From an uncultured Lachnospiraceae bacterium (GTDB lineage: Bacteria > Bacillota > Clostridia > Lachnospirales > Lachnospiraceae): DNA of 25,439 nt. Below the pieces are notes generated by a model. It was not told the DNA's origin. It saw only the letters and a program-made list of their open reading frames with translations, and searched no databases. The first letter of the stretch is position 1, and each line of letters opens with the position of its first letter. Location: contig UQAW01000059.1 in assembly GCA_900539175.1 (NCBI GenBank), positions 1-25,439 of the forward strand, given 5' to 3'. Position numbers and translations under genes: made by a program. Below, in pieces: positions 15,213 through 24,254 of the stretch.

Positions 15213-18200
15213 TCAGTCTGCTTTCCTTCTCCGTCTGAGCCAGATCAACAGAATCAATATTTCGGATGCTCCCGCCAGACTGGCTATCCACGCAAATGGC
15301 TGACTGTTGTCTCCTGTTTTCACATTTTTAGCCTTGGAAGAGGAACCTTTTTCAGACGTTTTCTCTGTTTCTGACTTTTTCGTTCCCTGCTTTACTTTGT
15401 CGATCGCCTGCAGCAATTTGTCCAGCTTCTTCATATCCCCGTCATGGTTCCACATCTCTTTATCTTCCTGTGTAAACTCACTATAGAACCGCTGCACCAG
15501 ATTGGCATCTGCAATCAATGCATCTGCATTTTCTTTCGTGATTTCCGGAAATCTCCCTTCCGGCAGCAGAACATTCTCCAACAGATATTTGATTATCTCA
15601 TTCTTTTTATAAGAAACCACACTGTCTTCATACATCTTCTGAACCAGTTCATCATCCTCATCCGGAAGCATCTCTTTGACTTTACGCAATTGGTCAGAGG
15701 CTGCATCTACAGCAGCAACTGCCTGATTCAGCTTTTCCCTGTCGGAAAGCTCTGAAGTATTCAGTTGGTACAAATCATCCAACTGCTTCTTAAAGTCACT
15801 CATCCATTGCTTAATTTCAGAAAGTCTTTCCTGAGCCTCCTGCAGTCTTGCAAAATTGGTAACCTGTCCCTGCAATTCCCCGTCCAGATTACGATACAGG
15901 CTCCAGGCATAAGCGATCACTGACTCATCGGAGGAAGTAATTCTCTCCGGAATATCATGGATGGCATCAATTGTATTCTGCAGAGGCCCATTCTGGATTT
16001 TTTTATCCATATCCTGTTTCTTTTCTTCCAGAAGCAGAACATCTTCTTCCGCCAGCACACCTCTGTTTTTCATAGCCAGCTGCCAGAGATAATAAACCTT
16101 CTCAGCGTCTTTTTCGGTCAGCTTACCGGATAAAGCATGCAGGCCCTGCCGAATGTAAGCATTCAGTCCGCTGCCCTCCAGTGACAGAACATTCTCAATG
16201 TTACTGAGTTTTCTGTCCATCTCATCCGAGATCCCGCAGACCTTCGAACGCTCCCTGATTCTTGCAATCTCAACACGATTGTAATAGCGATACTCCTCCG
16301 GTTTTGGAAGTCTTGCAACCTGCTGGTTCACATCTTCGCGGGTAATGGAAGTATCATCGATCCTGCCATAGCAGTACAATCCCTTCGCATCGTTATAAAA
16401 AATCAGATTTCCGTCCTTATCTATAATTACACTCTGGGATGCAAATTCCGGGGTGCCGATATGCTCCAGTTTTTCAAAAGAAGGTTCCGTCTGTCCTATG
16501 GAATCTTTTACAATATAGAGATAGGAGTTGATATACTCCACAGAATTATTATCATGTTTTATCATCTCCGGTGCATATGGAACCAGATACAGGTATACCG
16601 TCTGCTGATTCTCCGCCGTGGCATAGGCTGTTGTCAGGGTAGGGGTGCCCTTGGTGATAATCTCATCAATCCGGTAGATCTCCTCCATTGTATAAGCATC
16701 AATGACACGGAACGGCTCTTCACTCCCCATCGTCTTTCCTCCGCCGCCCAGGTAAAGACGTCCGTTATAAATGACAGGTGTGGACTGTGTACCCCCGTCT
16801 TCCACATCAGATATGTAGGCCTTCATACTTTTCTGATCCAGACTTCCATCCTCCAGCACTTCATAAGACCGTACCACACATCCCGGATTACCGCTTGCTG
16901 CTATATACAGACGGTTATTTGCCTCATAATAGACCAACGTAGAAGAAACATGTTCCTGCCCGGGAAGCTTGAAAGAGGAAATCACCTCACCCGTCTTTGC
17001 ATCCACCGAATAAATGGTACTGGGGTTGGGGTTGTCTTTCTGATAGGAACCGCTGGTAGCAAAGATACAGGTATCCCCGACAAACGCCGCTCCCACATTT
17101 GCGGCAAAACCATCCGAAGTATCCGGCCGCTCCATGGTCCACACCGGGTCTACGGACACTGCGCCTCCGGTAAAATCCGAAACCTTAAAACATGCAAACA
17201 TTGCAGGCTGCCCATAGGTACAAAGATACACATAACCGTCATGATAACTGGTCTGTCCCTCGCACTGTGTTCCCAGTCTCAGATAAGAAGAGGTTCCCAG
17301 AAGTTCCAATGTATCCGCATCATAGACCATCAGATTTGATTTTCCCCTGTTATACCGGGGAACAAAGATCTTACCATCTCCGTAAGCGAGATTAATAAAG
17401 AACATAGCGCTTCCCGGCGCTTCCGCCGATGCAACCTGAACGCCGTCCGAAGTCCTGAATTTTCTTAACTCCTCCCCTATATAACAATACGTATAATCAC
17501 CAACCACAATCGGAGTTCCCGGTGTGGCATCCCAATCCGTAGCAAAGCCGGAAATATTAAACTCCCATTTTAAGGTGATCTCAGAAGCAGTACGGGGAGA
17601 TTTTCCGTCCGAGACACCCTTCAGCCCCTCATTGCCGAGGAACTGGCTCCAGTTCAGTGTGGTATTCTCAGTGACAGGTGAAACTTCAAAAGACTCCAGA
17701 ATTCTGTTGATTCCCTGATCCGCTGCTTCCAGTCTGGACTTTGTATCCACACCCAGCATTTTTTTGTTTTTCGCTGCTGTTTTTTTATAACTCCACTTTA
17801 CCGCTTCCAGTTCATACTGATCTGCCAACGTAATGTCGCCCGAAGAAGGCAGGGCTTCCACAGCCTGTATGATCTTTAAAGCTGCATCGGAAGGCTGAAA
17901 ACTGCCTGCTGCACCGCTGTCTCCGGTTACGTTCACCTGGCAGACCGCATTTTTTCTGTCTCCTGACTCGCTTCCGGGATACCGTGCTTCTATGGTATAA
18001 TTCCCCGGTATATTAAAGGAAAGTGTTATCTTTCCATAATTGTCTGTTTTAAGTCCGGTATCATAAAGAGGTTCTGTGTCCCCTGATTCACTGATAAAAA
18101 TCTGAGCGCCCTCCACCGGCTGATTCTGATCTTCATAATATTGGTACAATAAGTCCAAAGAACTGTTTGCATTCAGCGATACCTGATTCTGGTCAAAAGC

Positions 18201-18323
18201 ACCGTATCCAACCGCTTCCTCTGCTGCAGCTGATACGGTCATCGGCGCCGCTGAAACCGCAAACTGAGTTCCTGTCATCAAAATTGCAAGCATTACCGCT
18301 GTGAATTGTTTCCTGTTTCTCAT
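15213..18323 (-). CDS. Surface beta-propeller protein with helical stalk and C-terminal wall/membrane anchor
   Basis: The start at 18323 (1036 residues) is chosen for a GGAGG six bases upstream; the same frame extends to 18374 but without signal-peptide logic. It has a signal peptide (about 1-33), an Ig-like domain (45-133), a short LP-type helical module (148-211), a PQQ/quinoprotein-dehydrogenase-like beta-propeller (about 222-630, blades such as YSVDAKTGEVI), a long helical stalk of repeated modules (about 640-985), then VKTGD, a hydrophobic helix and RRRR. This end resembles a sortase signal with a degenerate motif. Its propeller and first stalk module resemble those in the gene at 20294-23911, so they are paralogues. 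No enzymatic residues are recognised; ligand binding, possibly corrinoid, is inferred from context. Confidence 0.82.
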   Translation of the reverse strand: MRNRKQFTAVMLAILMTGTQFAVSAAPMTVSAAAEEAVGYGAFDQNQVSLNANSSLDLLYQYYEDQNQPVEGAQIFISESGDTEPLYDTGLKTDNYGKITLSFNIPGNYTIEARYPGSESGDRKNAVCQVNVTGDSGAAGSFQPSDAALKIIQAVEALPSSGDITLADQYELEAVKWSYKKTAAKNKKMLGVDTKSRLEAADQGINRILESFEVSPVTENTTLNWSQFLGNEGLKGVSDGKSPRTASEITLKWEFNISGFATDWDATPGTPIVVGDYTYCYIGEELRKFRTSDGVQVASAEAPGSAMFFINLAYGDGKIFVPRYNRGKSNLMVYDADTLELLGTSSYLRLGTQCEGQTSYHDGYVYLCTYGQPAMFACFKVSDFTGGAVSVDPVWTMERPDTSDGFAANVGAAFVGDTCIFATSGSYQKDNPNPSTIYSVDAKTGEVISSFKLPGQEHVSSTLVYYEANNRLYIAASGNPGCVVRSYEVLEDGSLDQKSMKAYISDVEDGGTQSTPVIYNGRLYLGGGGKTMGSEEPFRVIDAYTMEEIYRIDEIITKGTPTLTTAYATAENQQTVYLYLVPYAPEMIKHDNNSVEYINSYLYIVKDSIGQTEPSFEKLEHIGTPEFASQSVIIDKDGNLIFYNDAKGLYCYGRIDDTSITREDVNQQVARLPKPEEYRYYNRVEIARIRERSKVCGISDEMDRKLSNIENVLSLEGSGLNAYIRQGLHALSGKLTEKDAEKVYYLWQLAMKNRGVLAEEDVLLLEEKKQDMDKKIQNGPLQNTIDAIHDIPERITSSDESVIAYAWSLYRNLDGELQGQVTNFARLQEAQERLSEIKQWMSDFKKQLDDLYQLNTSELSDREKLNQAVAAVDAASDQLRKVKEMLPDEDDELVQKMYEDSVVSYKKNEIIKYLLENVLLPEGRFPEITKENADALIADANLVQRFYSEFTQEDKEMWNHDGDMKKLDKLLQAIDKVKQGTKKSETEKTSEKGSSSKAKNVKTGDNSQPFAWIASLAGASEILILLIWLRRRRKAD

Positions 18324-18384
18324 CCTATTCCTCCATATCCCCTTCTCCACAACACACGTTTCCGAATTCTCCAAAGTTGCTTTA

Positions 18385-18425
18385 ATCCCTCAGAAAGCGA
18401 CGCCCTGCATCACTTTCTGAGGGAT
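18385..18425 (-). other. Strong intra-operon hairpin, 13-bp perfect stem
   Basis: ATCCCTCAGAAAG (18385-18397) and its exact complement (18413-18425) enclose a 15-base loop in the gap between the DUF4430-SLH gene and the propeller gene. In the operon direction it is preceded by an A-run but not followed by a T-run, so it should stabilise or process mRNA, or leak, more than terminate. On the plus strand a T-run follows and it would look like a terminator. Confidence 0.6.
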
Positions 18426-18452
18426 CTGTTTTTTACTGATTTACAGCTTCAT

Positions 18453-19817
18453 CTATTTCCCGGATTCAAAGGTTTTCATAAATCTCATAATAATTGCAGC
18501 ACATTCGGCACGATTGGTATTTCCCTGAGGATCAATTTTTGTCTGATTCTCTTTGCCGCTGATTAAATGATTTCCTACCGCCCATTTCATTGCTTCTTCT
18601 GCGAAAGCACTGACTTCACTTCCATCCTGAAATTGACTGAGTTCCCCTTTTTCTTCCGTATCATACCCCTTATATCCGGCATATCGATACATCATCACTG
18701 CCATCTGTTCACGGGTGATGGAATCAGCGGGACCGAAGTCTCCTGTACGATATCCATTTACAATGCCGACACTGTTTGCCCATAAAACCGCATCCGTATA
18801 CCACGTGCCATCCGATACATCTGCGAATATATTTTTATTCGTTACCTCCGGCTGCCCATTCATGCGATACAGTGTCACAGTAAACTGAGCACGGGAAAGT
18901 TCTGCAACCGGGTCAAACACTGTGGGCTGTATCCCCGTCATAATTCCGTTTCCATAAACATAACGAACCGCATCATAAAACCAGTCTTCCGGTGTTACAT
19001 CTGTAAAAGGCAGTGTCTGATTCTCTTTTACCGTCACTTTACAATATGGATTACTTGCCAGACGTCCATCATTCAGATAACTTCTGGCCGAAACGATATA
19101 GGTACCTGCTTCTTTAAAGCTGATAGTAAATTCACCATTTTCATCTGTTACGATATCCGTCTTCTGATCCGCCAATATTCCATCTTTCTCACTGACATAT
19201 ACCTCAGCTCCAACAGCCACATCATTCCCTGTATTCCAACCTTTATAAGAATATTTTAACGTCAGCTCCTCGCCGGGTGCCAGCACTGCCTCCTCGGTCA
19301 TATCAACCGGCTCAAAAGTATCCTCTGCCACTTCCCCAAAATATCCGAAGGCAGTGTAAAGACCACTTTTGACATTACATTCGATGACTGTGATATTATC
19401 TCCGTCCTTAACCTCATATCCGCCAAACAATGCCATGCTGTCGGCACCATTGACATAATACATCAAATCTCCTCCGGTTCCGTTACAATCATAGACCCAT
19501 CCGCCGCTGCTCACTTCAATATTTACCGGCACATCATTATCGATCATCGCCTGTGCCAACATATGAAGAGGTGTTACATAACCAGGATCATTCTCTTCAT
19601 ACCCCCCTGTGATACCAAGATCTTTTGCAGGGGTATAATGATCCTCCTTAAATTCATACTTTGCAATTACCGTTCCGTCGTCCATCTCAAACCGGATTGT
19701 TGCCCCCACCGGCAGCTGATGCTCCTCCGCCATCACCGGAACAGCCGTAATAAACATGGTAATAACCATAAGCATCGTCATTACCATCGACAGAATCTTC
19801 GTTACTTTTTTCTTCAT
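18453..19817 (-). CDS. S-layer-anchored DUF4430 surface protein
   Basis: This 454-residue protein has a signal peptide (about 1-30, ending VMAEE) and a DUF4430-type domain (about 33-145, with DPGYVTPLHMLA, a GGWVYDCNG/MYYVNGADS segment and DGDNITVIEC). An Ig-like domain follows (150-262), then three SLH repeats (about 265-454, with WYTDAVLWA and REQMAVMMYRYA) that bind the pyruvylated wall polymer. AAAGGAG upstream supports the ATG. It is first in the long operon, behind a cobalamin riboswitch and terminator, so it should be made when B12 is scarce. It is a shorter paralogue of the protein at 20294-23911. The likely job is capturing corrinoid at the cell surface; binding is inferred from the family. 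Confidence 0.88.
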   Translation of the reverse strand: MKKKVTKILSMVMTMLMVITMFITAVPVMAEEHQLPVGATIRFEMDDGTVIAKYEFKEDHYTPAKDLGITGGYEENDPGYVTPLHMLAQAMIDNDVPVNIEVSSGGWVYDCNGTGGDLMYYVNGADSMALFGGYEVKDGDNITVIECNVKSGLYTAFGYFGEVAEDTFEPVDMTEEAVLAPGEELTLKYSYKGWNTGNDVAVGAEVYVSEKDGILADQKTDIVTDENGEFTISFKEAGTYIVSARSYLNDGRLASNPYCKVTVKENQTLPFTDVTPEDWFYDAVRYVYGNGIMTGIQPTVFDPVAELSRAQFTVTLYRMNGQPEVTNKNIFADVSDGTWYTDAVLWANSVGIVNGYRTGDFGPADSITREQMAVMMYRYAGYKGYDTEEKGELSQFQDGSEVSAFAEEAMKWAVGNHLISGKENQTKIDPQGNTNRAECAAIIMRFMKTFESGK

Positions 19818-19901
19818 ACCCTTCTCCTTTCATCTTACGTTTGTTTTTAAACCATTACAGAACATAGATCATACCAAACTCCCATAAAGCATCAGACAAT
19901 A

Positions 19902-19930
19902 CGGAAAACCTGCCACCGACAGCTTTTCCG
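19902..19930 (-). other. Leader hairpin between riboswitch terminator and gene
   Basis: CGGAAAA (19902-19908) pairs with TTTTCCG (19924-19930) around a 15-base loop, within the 128-base leader that follows the terminator. It has no T-run. Its function is unknown. Confidence 0.3.
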
Positions 19931-19944
19931 CATACTAAGACATC

Positions 19945-19980
19945 AAAAAAAGCTATTGCCGCAACAGACAATAGCTTTTT
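19945..19980 (-). terminator. Riboswitch expression-platform terminator, copy 1
   Basis: On the minus strand AAAAAGCTATTG pairs with CAATAGCTTTTT (12 bp, 10-base loop), and the T-run extends to seven. It follows the aptamer by about 50 bases and precedes the gene, consistent with B12-dependent transcription termination. Confidence 0.85.
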
Positions 19981-20031
19981 GTACCACAAAAAAACGGATA
20001 TAAATCGCTATGCCTACGATATCCATAAATT

Positions 20032-20164
20032 CCTGCCTTTCGTGTCCTGACTTGGGTTCTTCCTACTCGGGCACCTTCCCACGAAATCAATCCGCAGTGG
20101 TTTCCTGCCCTTTTGTCCCCCTTACAGTAGGGATTAGCTGTTCCGGATTCACACCGGATTCCTT
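20032..20164 (-). ncRNA. Cobalamin riboswitch aptamer, copy 1
   Basis: Read on the minus strand, the segment has GGAATCCGGTGTGAATCCGG, then CCCTACTGTAAGG, CCACTGCGG, GTGGGAAGGTGCC and the B12-box AAGTCAGGACACG, ending in GGCAGG. These are the conserved blocks of the cobalamin riboswitch class in the right order and spacing. It should sense adenosylcobalamin or a related cobamide and switch off the operon through the terminator at 19945-19980. Confidence 0.95.
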
Positions 20165-20191
20165 GCCGTTAAAAGCAATCGTTTTAACGGC
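20165..20191 (-). other. 5' leader hairpin ahead of aptamer, copy 1
   Basis: GCCGTTAAAA (20165-20174) is perfectly complementary to TTTTAACGGC (20182-20191), with a 7-base loop. In copy 2 the one stem change gives a U-G wobble, so the stem is kept. Confidence 0.55.
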
Positions 20192-20218
20192 AGCAGTTCA
20201 ATATAAATCTATAGATTC

Positions 20219-20247
20219 ATTATATATATACTTTCCAAATCATTCAA
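20219..20247 (-). promoter_or_regulatory. Sigma-A promoter of riboswitch copy 1
   Basis: On the minus strand TTGAAT (20247-20242), a 17-base spacer and TATAAT (20224-20219). It would start transcription near 20212, just before the leader hairpin. The same arrangement is kept in copy 2. Confidence 0.8.
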
Positions 20248-20254
20248 TACATTT

Positions 20255-20290
20255 TTAGAGATACTCCACCTGTATACCATACGCTTCTGA
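20255..20290 (-). pseudogene. Vestigial 3' end of an LRR-protein gene
   Basis: After the TGA of the upstream surface gene (20294-20296) the same frame reads LSEAYGIQVEYL then TAA. The intact LRR gene at 24479 ends TYGIQVEYL then TAA. These few codons and the following riboswitch are a copied block, leaving a remnant with no gene body. Confidence 0.8.
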
Positions 20291-20293
20291 AAG

Positions 20294-23200
20294 TCATAAC
20301 TGGAATGTTTTCATAAAACGCATCAGAAGCGCCGCACTTTCCGCCCGACTGACGCCTCCTCTGGGATCCAGAATTGTTTCTTCGTATTTTCCCATCAAAA
20401 TCCGGTTTCCCACTGCCCATACAACTGCATCTTCTGCAAAACTGCTGACTTCTCCCGAATCCTGATACCGGCTGATCTCTGCTGTCGCAGAGGTATCATA
20501 CCCCTTATACACTGCATAACGATACAGCATTGTCACCATCTGCTCGCGGCTGGCCCTGCCTGCAGGATTGAACCGTCCGTCTGCGCTTCTCGTGATAATT
20601 CCCGCTTCATCTGCCCAGAGAACCGCATCCGTATACCATGTATGATCCTCAACATCCGTAAAAATATCTTTATATGTAACTCCCGGCGATCCCGCCATCC
20701 GGTACAGGACCACTGCTGCCTCGGCACGTGACAAGGATTCATACGGTGCAAAGATGCTCTTTGCTTCGTCTGTTCCGGTCATAAGGCCGGCTTCATATAC
20801 ATAGCCGACAGCGTTATGAAACCAGTCACTTTCGTTTACATCCGTAAAGACATGCTTTTCTGCCCCTTTAAGTTCTGCAACTTTTGCTTCGGCAGAATTC
20901 AGAACCTCAACGTTGATCACCTGTGCCTGCTGTTCCTCTGTCAAGTCATCATAAGCACTGCGTACCTTGCAAACCAACGCCTCATCCTCCAATGTCAAAT
21001 CCTCTGCCTTCGGCAATGCAGCAATCTTGTCAATGACCTGCTCAACGGCCACCTGCTCCCTGGTCACCTTGGAGCGCAGGCAATACAGACAGGAACTATC
21101 ATTTACAAATACCAGAGAACCGTCATCTGCGATATATACCTGAGAAGTTGAATACTGCGGATGGAACGTCACTTCATTTAAAAATGTCAGATCACCCTGT
21201 GTTGTCGTCTGGCTGTCCTTCAATACTGCCTGTCCATTTGGGTTCGTATTGGTATTGCCGTACAGATATACCGTATAATCATTCTCCTGCGTCGCATAAG
21301 CCGTAGAAATTGACAGACTGCTCAGACCCAAAGCCTTATCATCCATGGAAGAATCCGCAACATAAATAACCTTAAGTGTATCAGCATCAATTACAGCAAT
21401 TCCTCTTTCCACAGCATCATAAGCGTAAATTCTGCCATAGCAGTAAGCAACCGTGGAATTCTGTGCAGTTCCAAAATCCGCAACCTGGACTGCCTCACCG
21501 AACGTACCCTGTTTTTCGTCAAACGGAACTACAAAGAGCGCGGCTTCACTGATTCCCCCGCTAACTGCCGCATTGAACATGATCCTTCCCCGTTCTTCAT
21601 CATATACAATGCTGTTGCGGATTTTCTTTCCTTCTCCTCCCGGGCAAAGCTTATCTGCAAAAGTCGGCATTCCTCCGTCCGCCGATTTGGAAGCTTCCAG
21701 ATCAACAGAATATACATATCCGTCATCGCAGGGAACTACCAGATAGTTTCCGATTACTGCTGCTCCGGCCCAGTAGAAGGATGCACTGTTGTCCAGCCCC
21801 TTCCCTGCCTCCATACACCATACCGGCCGCTTTATTTCGTTAGGAAAACGAGGATCCTCATCTGTCGTATCAAAGCAATAATATCCGCCGCCTCCCGCTG
21901 TTCCATAGGTCGTTCCGCTGTATATATAACCATCCTTATAAATGATGGGACAACTGCTCTGCATTCCGGACGTAACCCCGGAAGAACCGACCCATAATTT
22001 TGTCAGATCGTCTGCATTAAATGCAAGAATATCACTGCCGGACGGAACAAAGATCATCCCGTCTCCGTATGCCAGCCATCCCGTATATCCGGGTCCAAGT
22101 ACGGTACTCCCCATGGATGCCTGTGCAAGAATTTTACCATCCATATCATATTTATAGAGAGTAGAATTGACAGCCAGATAAATATTGTTATTCACAATCA
22201 TCGGATAAGACCATTTCCCCCACTTGGAGACATTGCCATTCTCATAAAATTCATTGCCGCCGGTCTCTACTGCCCAGGACGCATCAAAATCAATCTCTTC
22301 TGCCGAACGTGGAGTCAATGAATTTACGGCTGCCCGGTTCCAGTTGTCCACACGAGCCATGGGCCAGTTACTTTCATAGGCGGGACGCCCGGTCGCCGGC
22401 TTACAAAAATTCAGGGTATAAATGGAGCTGATTGCATGGGGTTCCGAACTACCGCTGTAAATTTCACCTGGAATCCCACTTCTGGTAATCTTTACCTGAA
22501 CAGAATCCATGAATTTTTCTTTGTCAATCTGATATAGATAGGGAACCGACAAATCTTCTACCATTTCCTCTCCAATGGAAACCGTTACAGGATAATTCCC
22601 TTTTGTTATGACACGGATACCTATCTCAGACGCTTCCGGCATTCCAAAACTCATCTGTGAAACACCTGGCTCAAACCGAAAATCATCCACATTGGTTACT
22701 TCCATATCCTCAAGCTCCAATGCAGCCAACAACACAAACTGAAACTGACGGGTTCCTGTTGCTTCTCCGCATTTTGCGGTTATTGTTACTGTTACATTCA
22801 GATCTTCCTCCAGCCCGCTTCTGTTTACCATCATACTGTTCAAAGCACCGTTGGGAGCAAATGTCACACGTTCCGTATCTGTAACGATGGATGTAATTTC
22901 ACTGTTTCCGGAAGTCCACGGGAAACTAAAACTGGAACTACCTGCCACATATTTCCCCGCCGGATAAAAATTAATTCCTGCAAGATGGCTGTCCACCGCA
23001 TACTGATCCGCATCTTCCAGTACATGGAGCTTTGTGATGGATACACTGCTGTCTCTCTGGCTGAGTGAACCTCCAACCATAATATAATAATCCCCCGGCT
23101 GAGACATTGTCACTCTGAAACGGCCAAGGGATATCCAGGATGCAGTATAAAGACTGTCATCCACTGGCTGCAGTTTCCCTGAATCATCTACAGAACATAC

Positions 23201-23911
23201 CAGTACTTTTGCACTTTTTACAGAATTCGCCTTTCCCATGGTAGGATTCGTGTTATAGGTGCCCAATTCAATTGCAACGGCACTATTGGAAGTACCTGAT
23301 GTATACGTGGTATCCTTTAAAACCGTATATTCTGCGCTTTTGAAGGTCATATAATATTTCGTTATATCACGCTCAATCCCGAATACCGTCAGTTGATCTT
23401 TATCCGTCAGGGGTGCATTGGCAGTTGTATAAGGCACCAGACCTTCTCCCTCTGCTGCCGGAAGAATATCGTTCACGGCAATTCTCCAGGCGCCCCCTTC
23501 GCGGTTGTCTTCCGTACCGTTCATGCCCTCCAACAATGTAACCACACCATCCGCATCCGTCTGGATATACTGATCCATGTTATCTATGGACACCTCTCTT
23601 ATCTGTGTATAGTACGCAGCCAGAACATGCAGCGGAGTAATATAACCCGGATCATCCTCCGCAATACCGGTAAGTCCAAGGGCACTGTAGGTACTGTAGG
23701 ATACCGTAAGCTCTGTGGGCAATGCTATCAGATTATCTGCCGAAACTATAGACAACGTCACCTGAATATCTTCCACACATTCATCAGAGACCGCTGTTTT
23801 TACTGTCGACTGTGCATCCGCCTGCACTGTCTGAATACCGCCCAGTAATGACACAACAAAAAAAATCAACGCCATCAAAAATGATATTACTTTTGTTTTC
23901 CTTACATACAT
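20294..23911 (-). CDS. Large S-layer-anchored DUF4430 and beta-propeller surface protein
   Basis: This 1205-residue protein starts at ATG 23911 with GGAGG nine bases upstream. It has a signal peptide (about 1-31), a DUF4430-like domain (about 45-185, with DPGYITPLHVLA, GGAWRIAVND and KDQLTVFGI), an Ig-like domain (190-298), two further beta-sandwich regions (about 305-505), and a PQQ-like beta-propeller (about 512-935). One helical stalk module (945-1005) and three SLH repeats (about 1010-1205) complete it. It joins in one chain what the two neighbouring proteins at 18453 and 15213 carry separately. It has its own cobalamin riboswitch. A high-affinity corrinoid scavenger on the S-layer is the best guess; the propeller's ligand is unknown and no PQQ enzyme residues are evident. 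Confidence 0.88.
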   Translation of the reverse strand: MYVRKTKVISFLMALIFFVVSLLGGIQTVQADAQSTVKTAVSDECVEDIQVTLSIVSADNLIALPTELTVSYSTYSALGLTGIAEDDPGYITPLHVLAAYYTQIREVSIDNMDQYIQTDADGVVTLLEGMNGTEDNREGGAWRIAVNDILPAAEGEGLVPYTTANAPLTDKDQLTVFGIERDITKYYMTFKSAEYTVLKDTTYTSGTSNSAVAIELGTYNTNPTMGKANSVKSAKVLVCSVDDSGKLQPVDDSLYTASWISLGRFRVTMSQPGDYYIMVGGSLSQRDSSVSITKLHVLEDADQYAVDSHLAGINFYPAGKYVAGSSSFSFPWTSGNSEITSIVTDTERVTFAPNGALNSMMVNRSGLEEDLNVTVTITAKCGEATGTRQFQFVLLAALELEDMEVTNVDDFRFEPGVSQMSFGMPEASEIGIRVITKGNYPVTVSIGEEMVEDLSVPYLYQIDKEKFMDSVQVKITRSGIPGEIYSGSSEPHAISSIYTLNFCKPATGRPAYESNWPMARVDNWNRAAVNSLTPRSAEEIDFDASWAVETGGNEFYENGNVSKWGKWSYPMIVNNNIYLAVNSTLYKYDMDGKILAQASMGSTVLGPGYTGWLAYGDGMIFVPSGSDILAFNADDLTKLWVGSSGVTSGMQSSCPIIYKDGYIYSGTTYGTAGGGGYYCFDTTDEDPRFPNEIKRPVWCMEAGKGLDNSASFYWAGAAVIGNYLVVPCDDGYVYSVDLEASKSADGGMPTFADKLCPGGEGKKIRNSIVYDEERGRIMFNAAVSGGISEAALFVVPFDEKQGTFGEAVQVADFGTAQNSTVAYCYGRIYAYDAVERGIAVIDADTLKVIYVADSSMDDKALGLSSLSISTAYATQENDYTVYLYGNTNTNPNGQAVLKDSQTTTQGDLTFLNEVTFHPQYSTSQVYIADDGSLVFVNDSSCLYCLRSKVTREQVAVEQVIDKIAALPKAEDLTLEDEALVCKVRSAYDDLTEEQQAQVINVEVLNSAEAKVAELKGAEKHVFTDVNESDWFHNAVGYVYEAGLMTGTDEAKSIFAPYESLSRAEAAVVLYRMAGSPGVTYKDIFTDVEDHTWYTDAVLWADEAGIITRSADGRFNPAGRASREQMVTMLYRYAVYKGYDTSATAEISRYQDSGEVSSFAEDAVVWAVGNRILMGKYEETILDPRGGVSRAESAALLMRFMKTFQL

Positions 23912-24166
23912 AATTTGCTACCTCCTTGCTTTCTTAATAATCTCAGGTGATTACAAAACTCTTCCGCAGCCAGTTTAGAGAGTTACAATTATAACTACAG
24001 ATGCGTTTCCCAATCCCCTATGATGATCTATCTGAAACGAAACCTCCGCATTCCGTATTGCATTTCTTTTTACATAAATTTTCCGCTCGACTCCGGAACC
24101 TGACCGGATTCCCTGTTATCGTTTTCATCACGACTGAATTCCAATTTATGAATTGCCCGACACATC
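23912..24166 (-). other. Leader between riboswitch terminator copy 2 and surface gene
   Basis: 255 bases with no credible gene. A minus-strand TATAAT at 23988-23993 lacks a matching -35. It holds only the ribosome site at 23921-23925 that can be assigned with confidence. Confidence 0.5.
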
Positions 24167-24202
24167 AAAAAAAGCTATTGCCTCAACAGACAATAGCTTT
24201 TT
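24167..24202 (-). terminator. Riboswitch expression-platform terminator, copy 2
   Basis: AAAAAGCTATTG and CAATAGCTTTTT form a 12-bp stem with a 10-base loop and a T-run on the minus strand, as in copy 1. Confidence 0.85.
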
Positions 24203-24254
24203 GCGCCAGAAAAAAACGGATATAAATCGCTATGCCTACGATATCCATATAATT

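Larger units (their letters stand above)
19941..20289. repeat. Duplicated regulatory segment, copy 1
   Basis: About 350 bases match 24163-24512 with roughly sixteen differences by eye. The segment includes terminator, riboswitch, leader hairpin, promoter and the tail of an LRR gene. It marks a tandem duplication. Confidence 0.85.

Noticed and set aside
15213..18323. PQQ-dependent dehydrogenase
   Set aside because: Only the propeller repeat resembles these enzymes; cofactor and calcium ligand motifs are not apparent and the flanking domains are surface stalk modules.
18385..18425. Plus-strand intrinsic terminator
   Set aside because: There is no plus-strand gene nearby for it to end; kept as an intra-operon hairpin.
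19941..20289. Insertion sequence or MITE explaining the 350-base repeat
   Set aside because: No terminal inverted repeats, target duplication or transposase; content is riboswitch, promoter and a gene tail.
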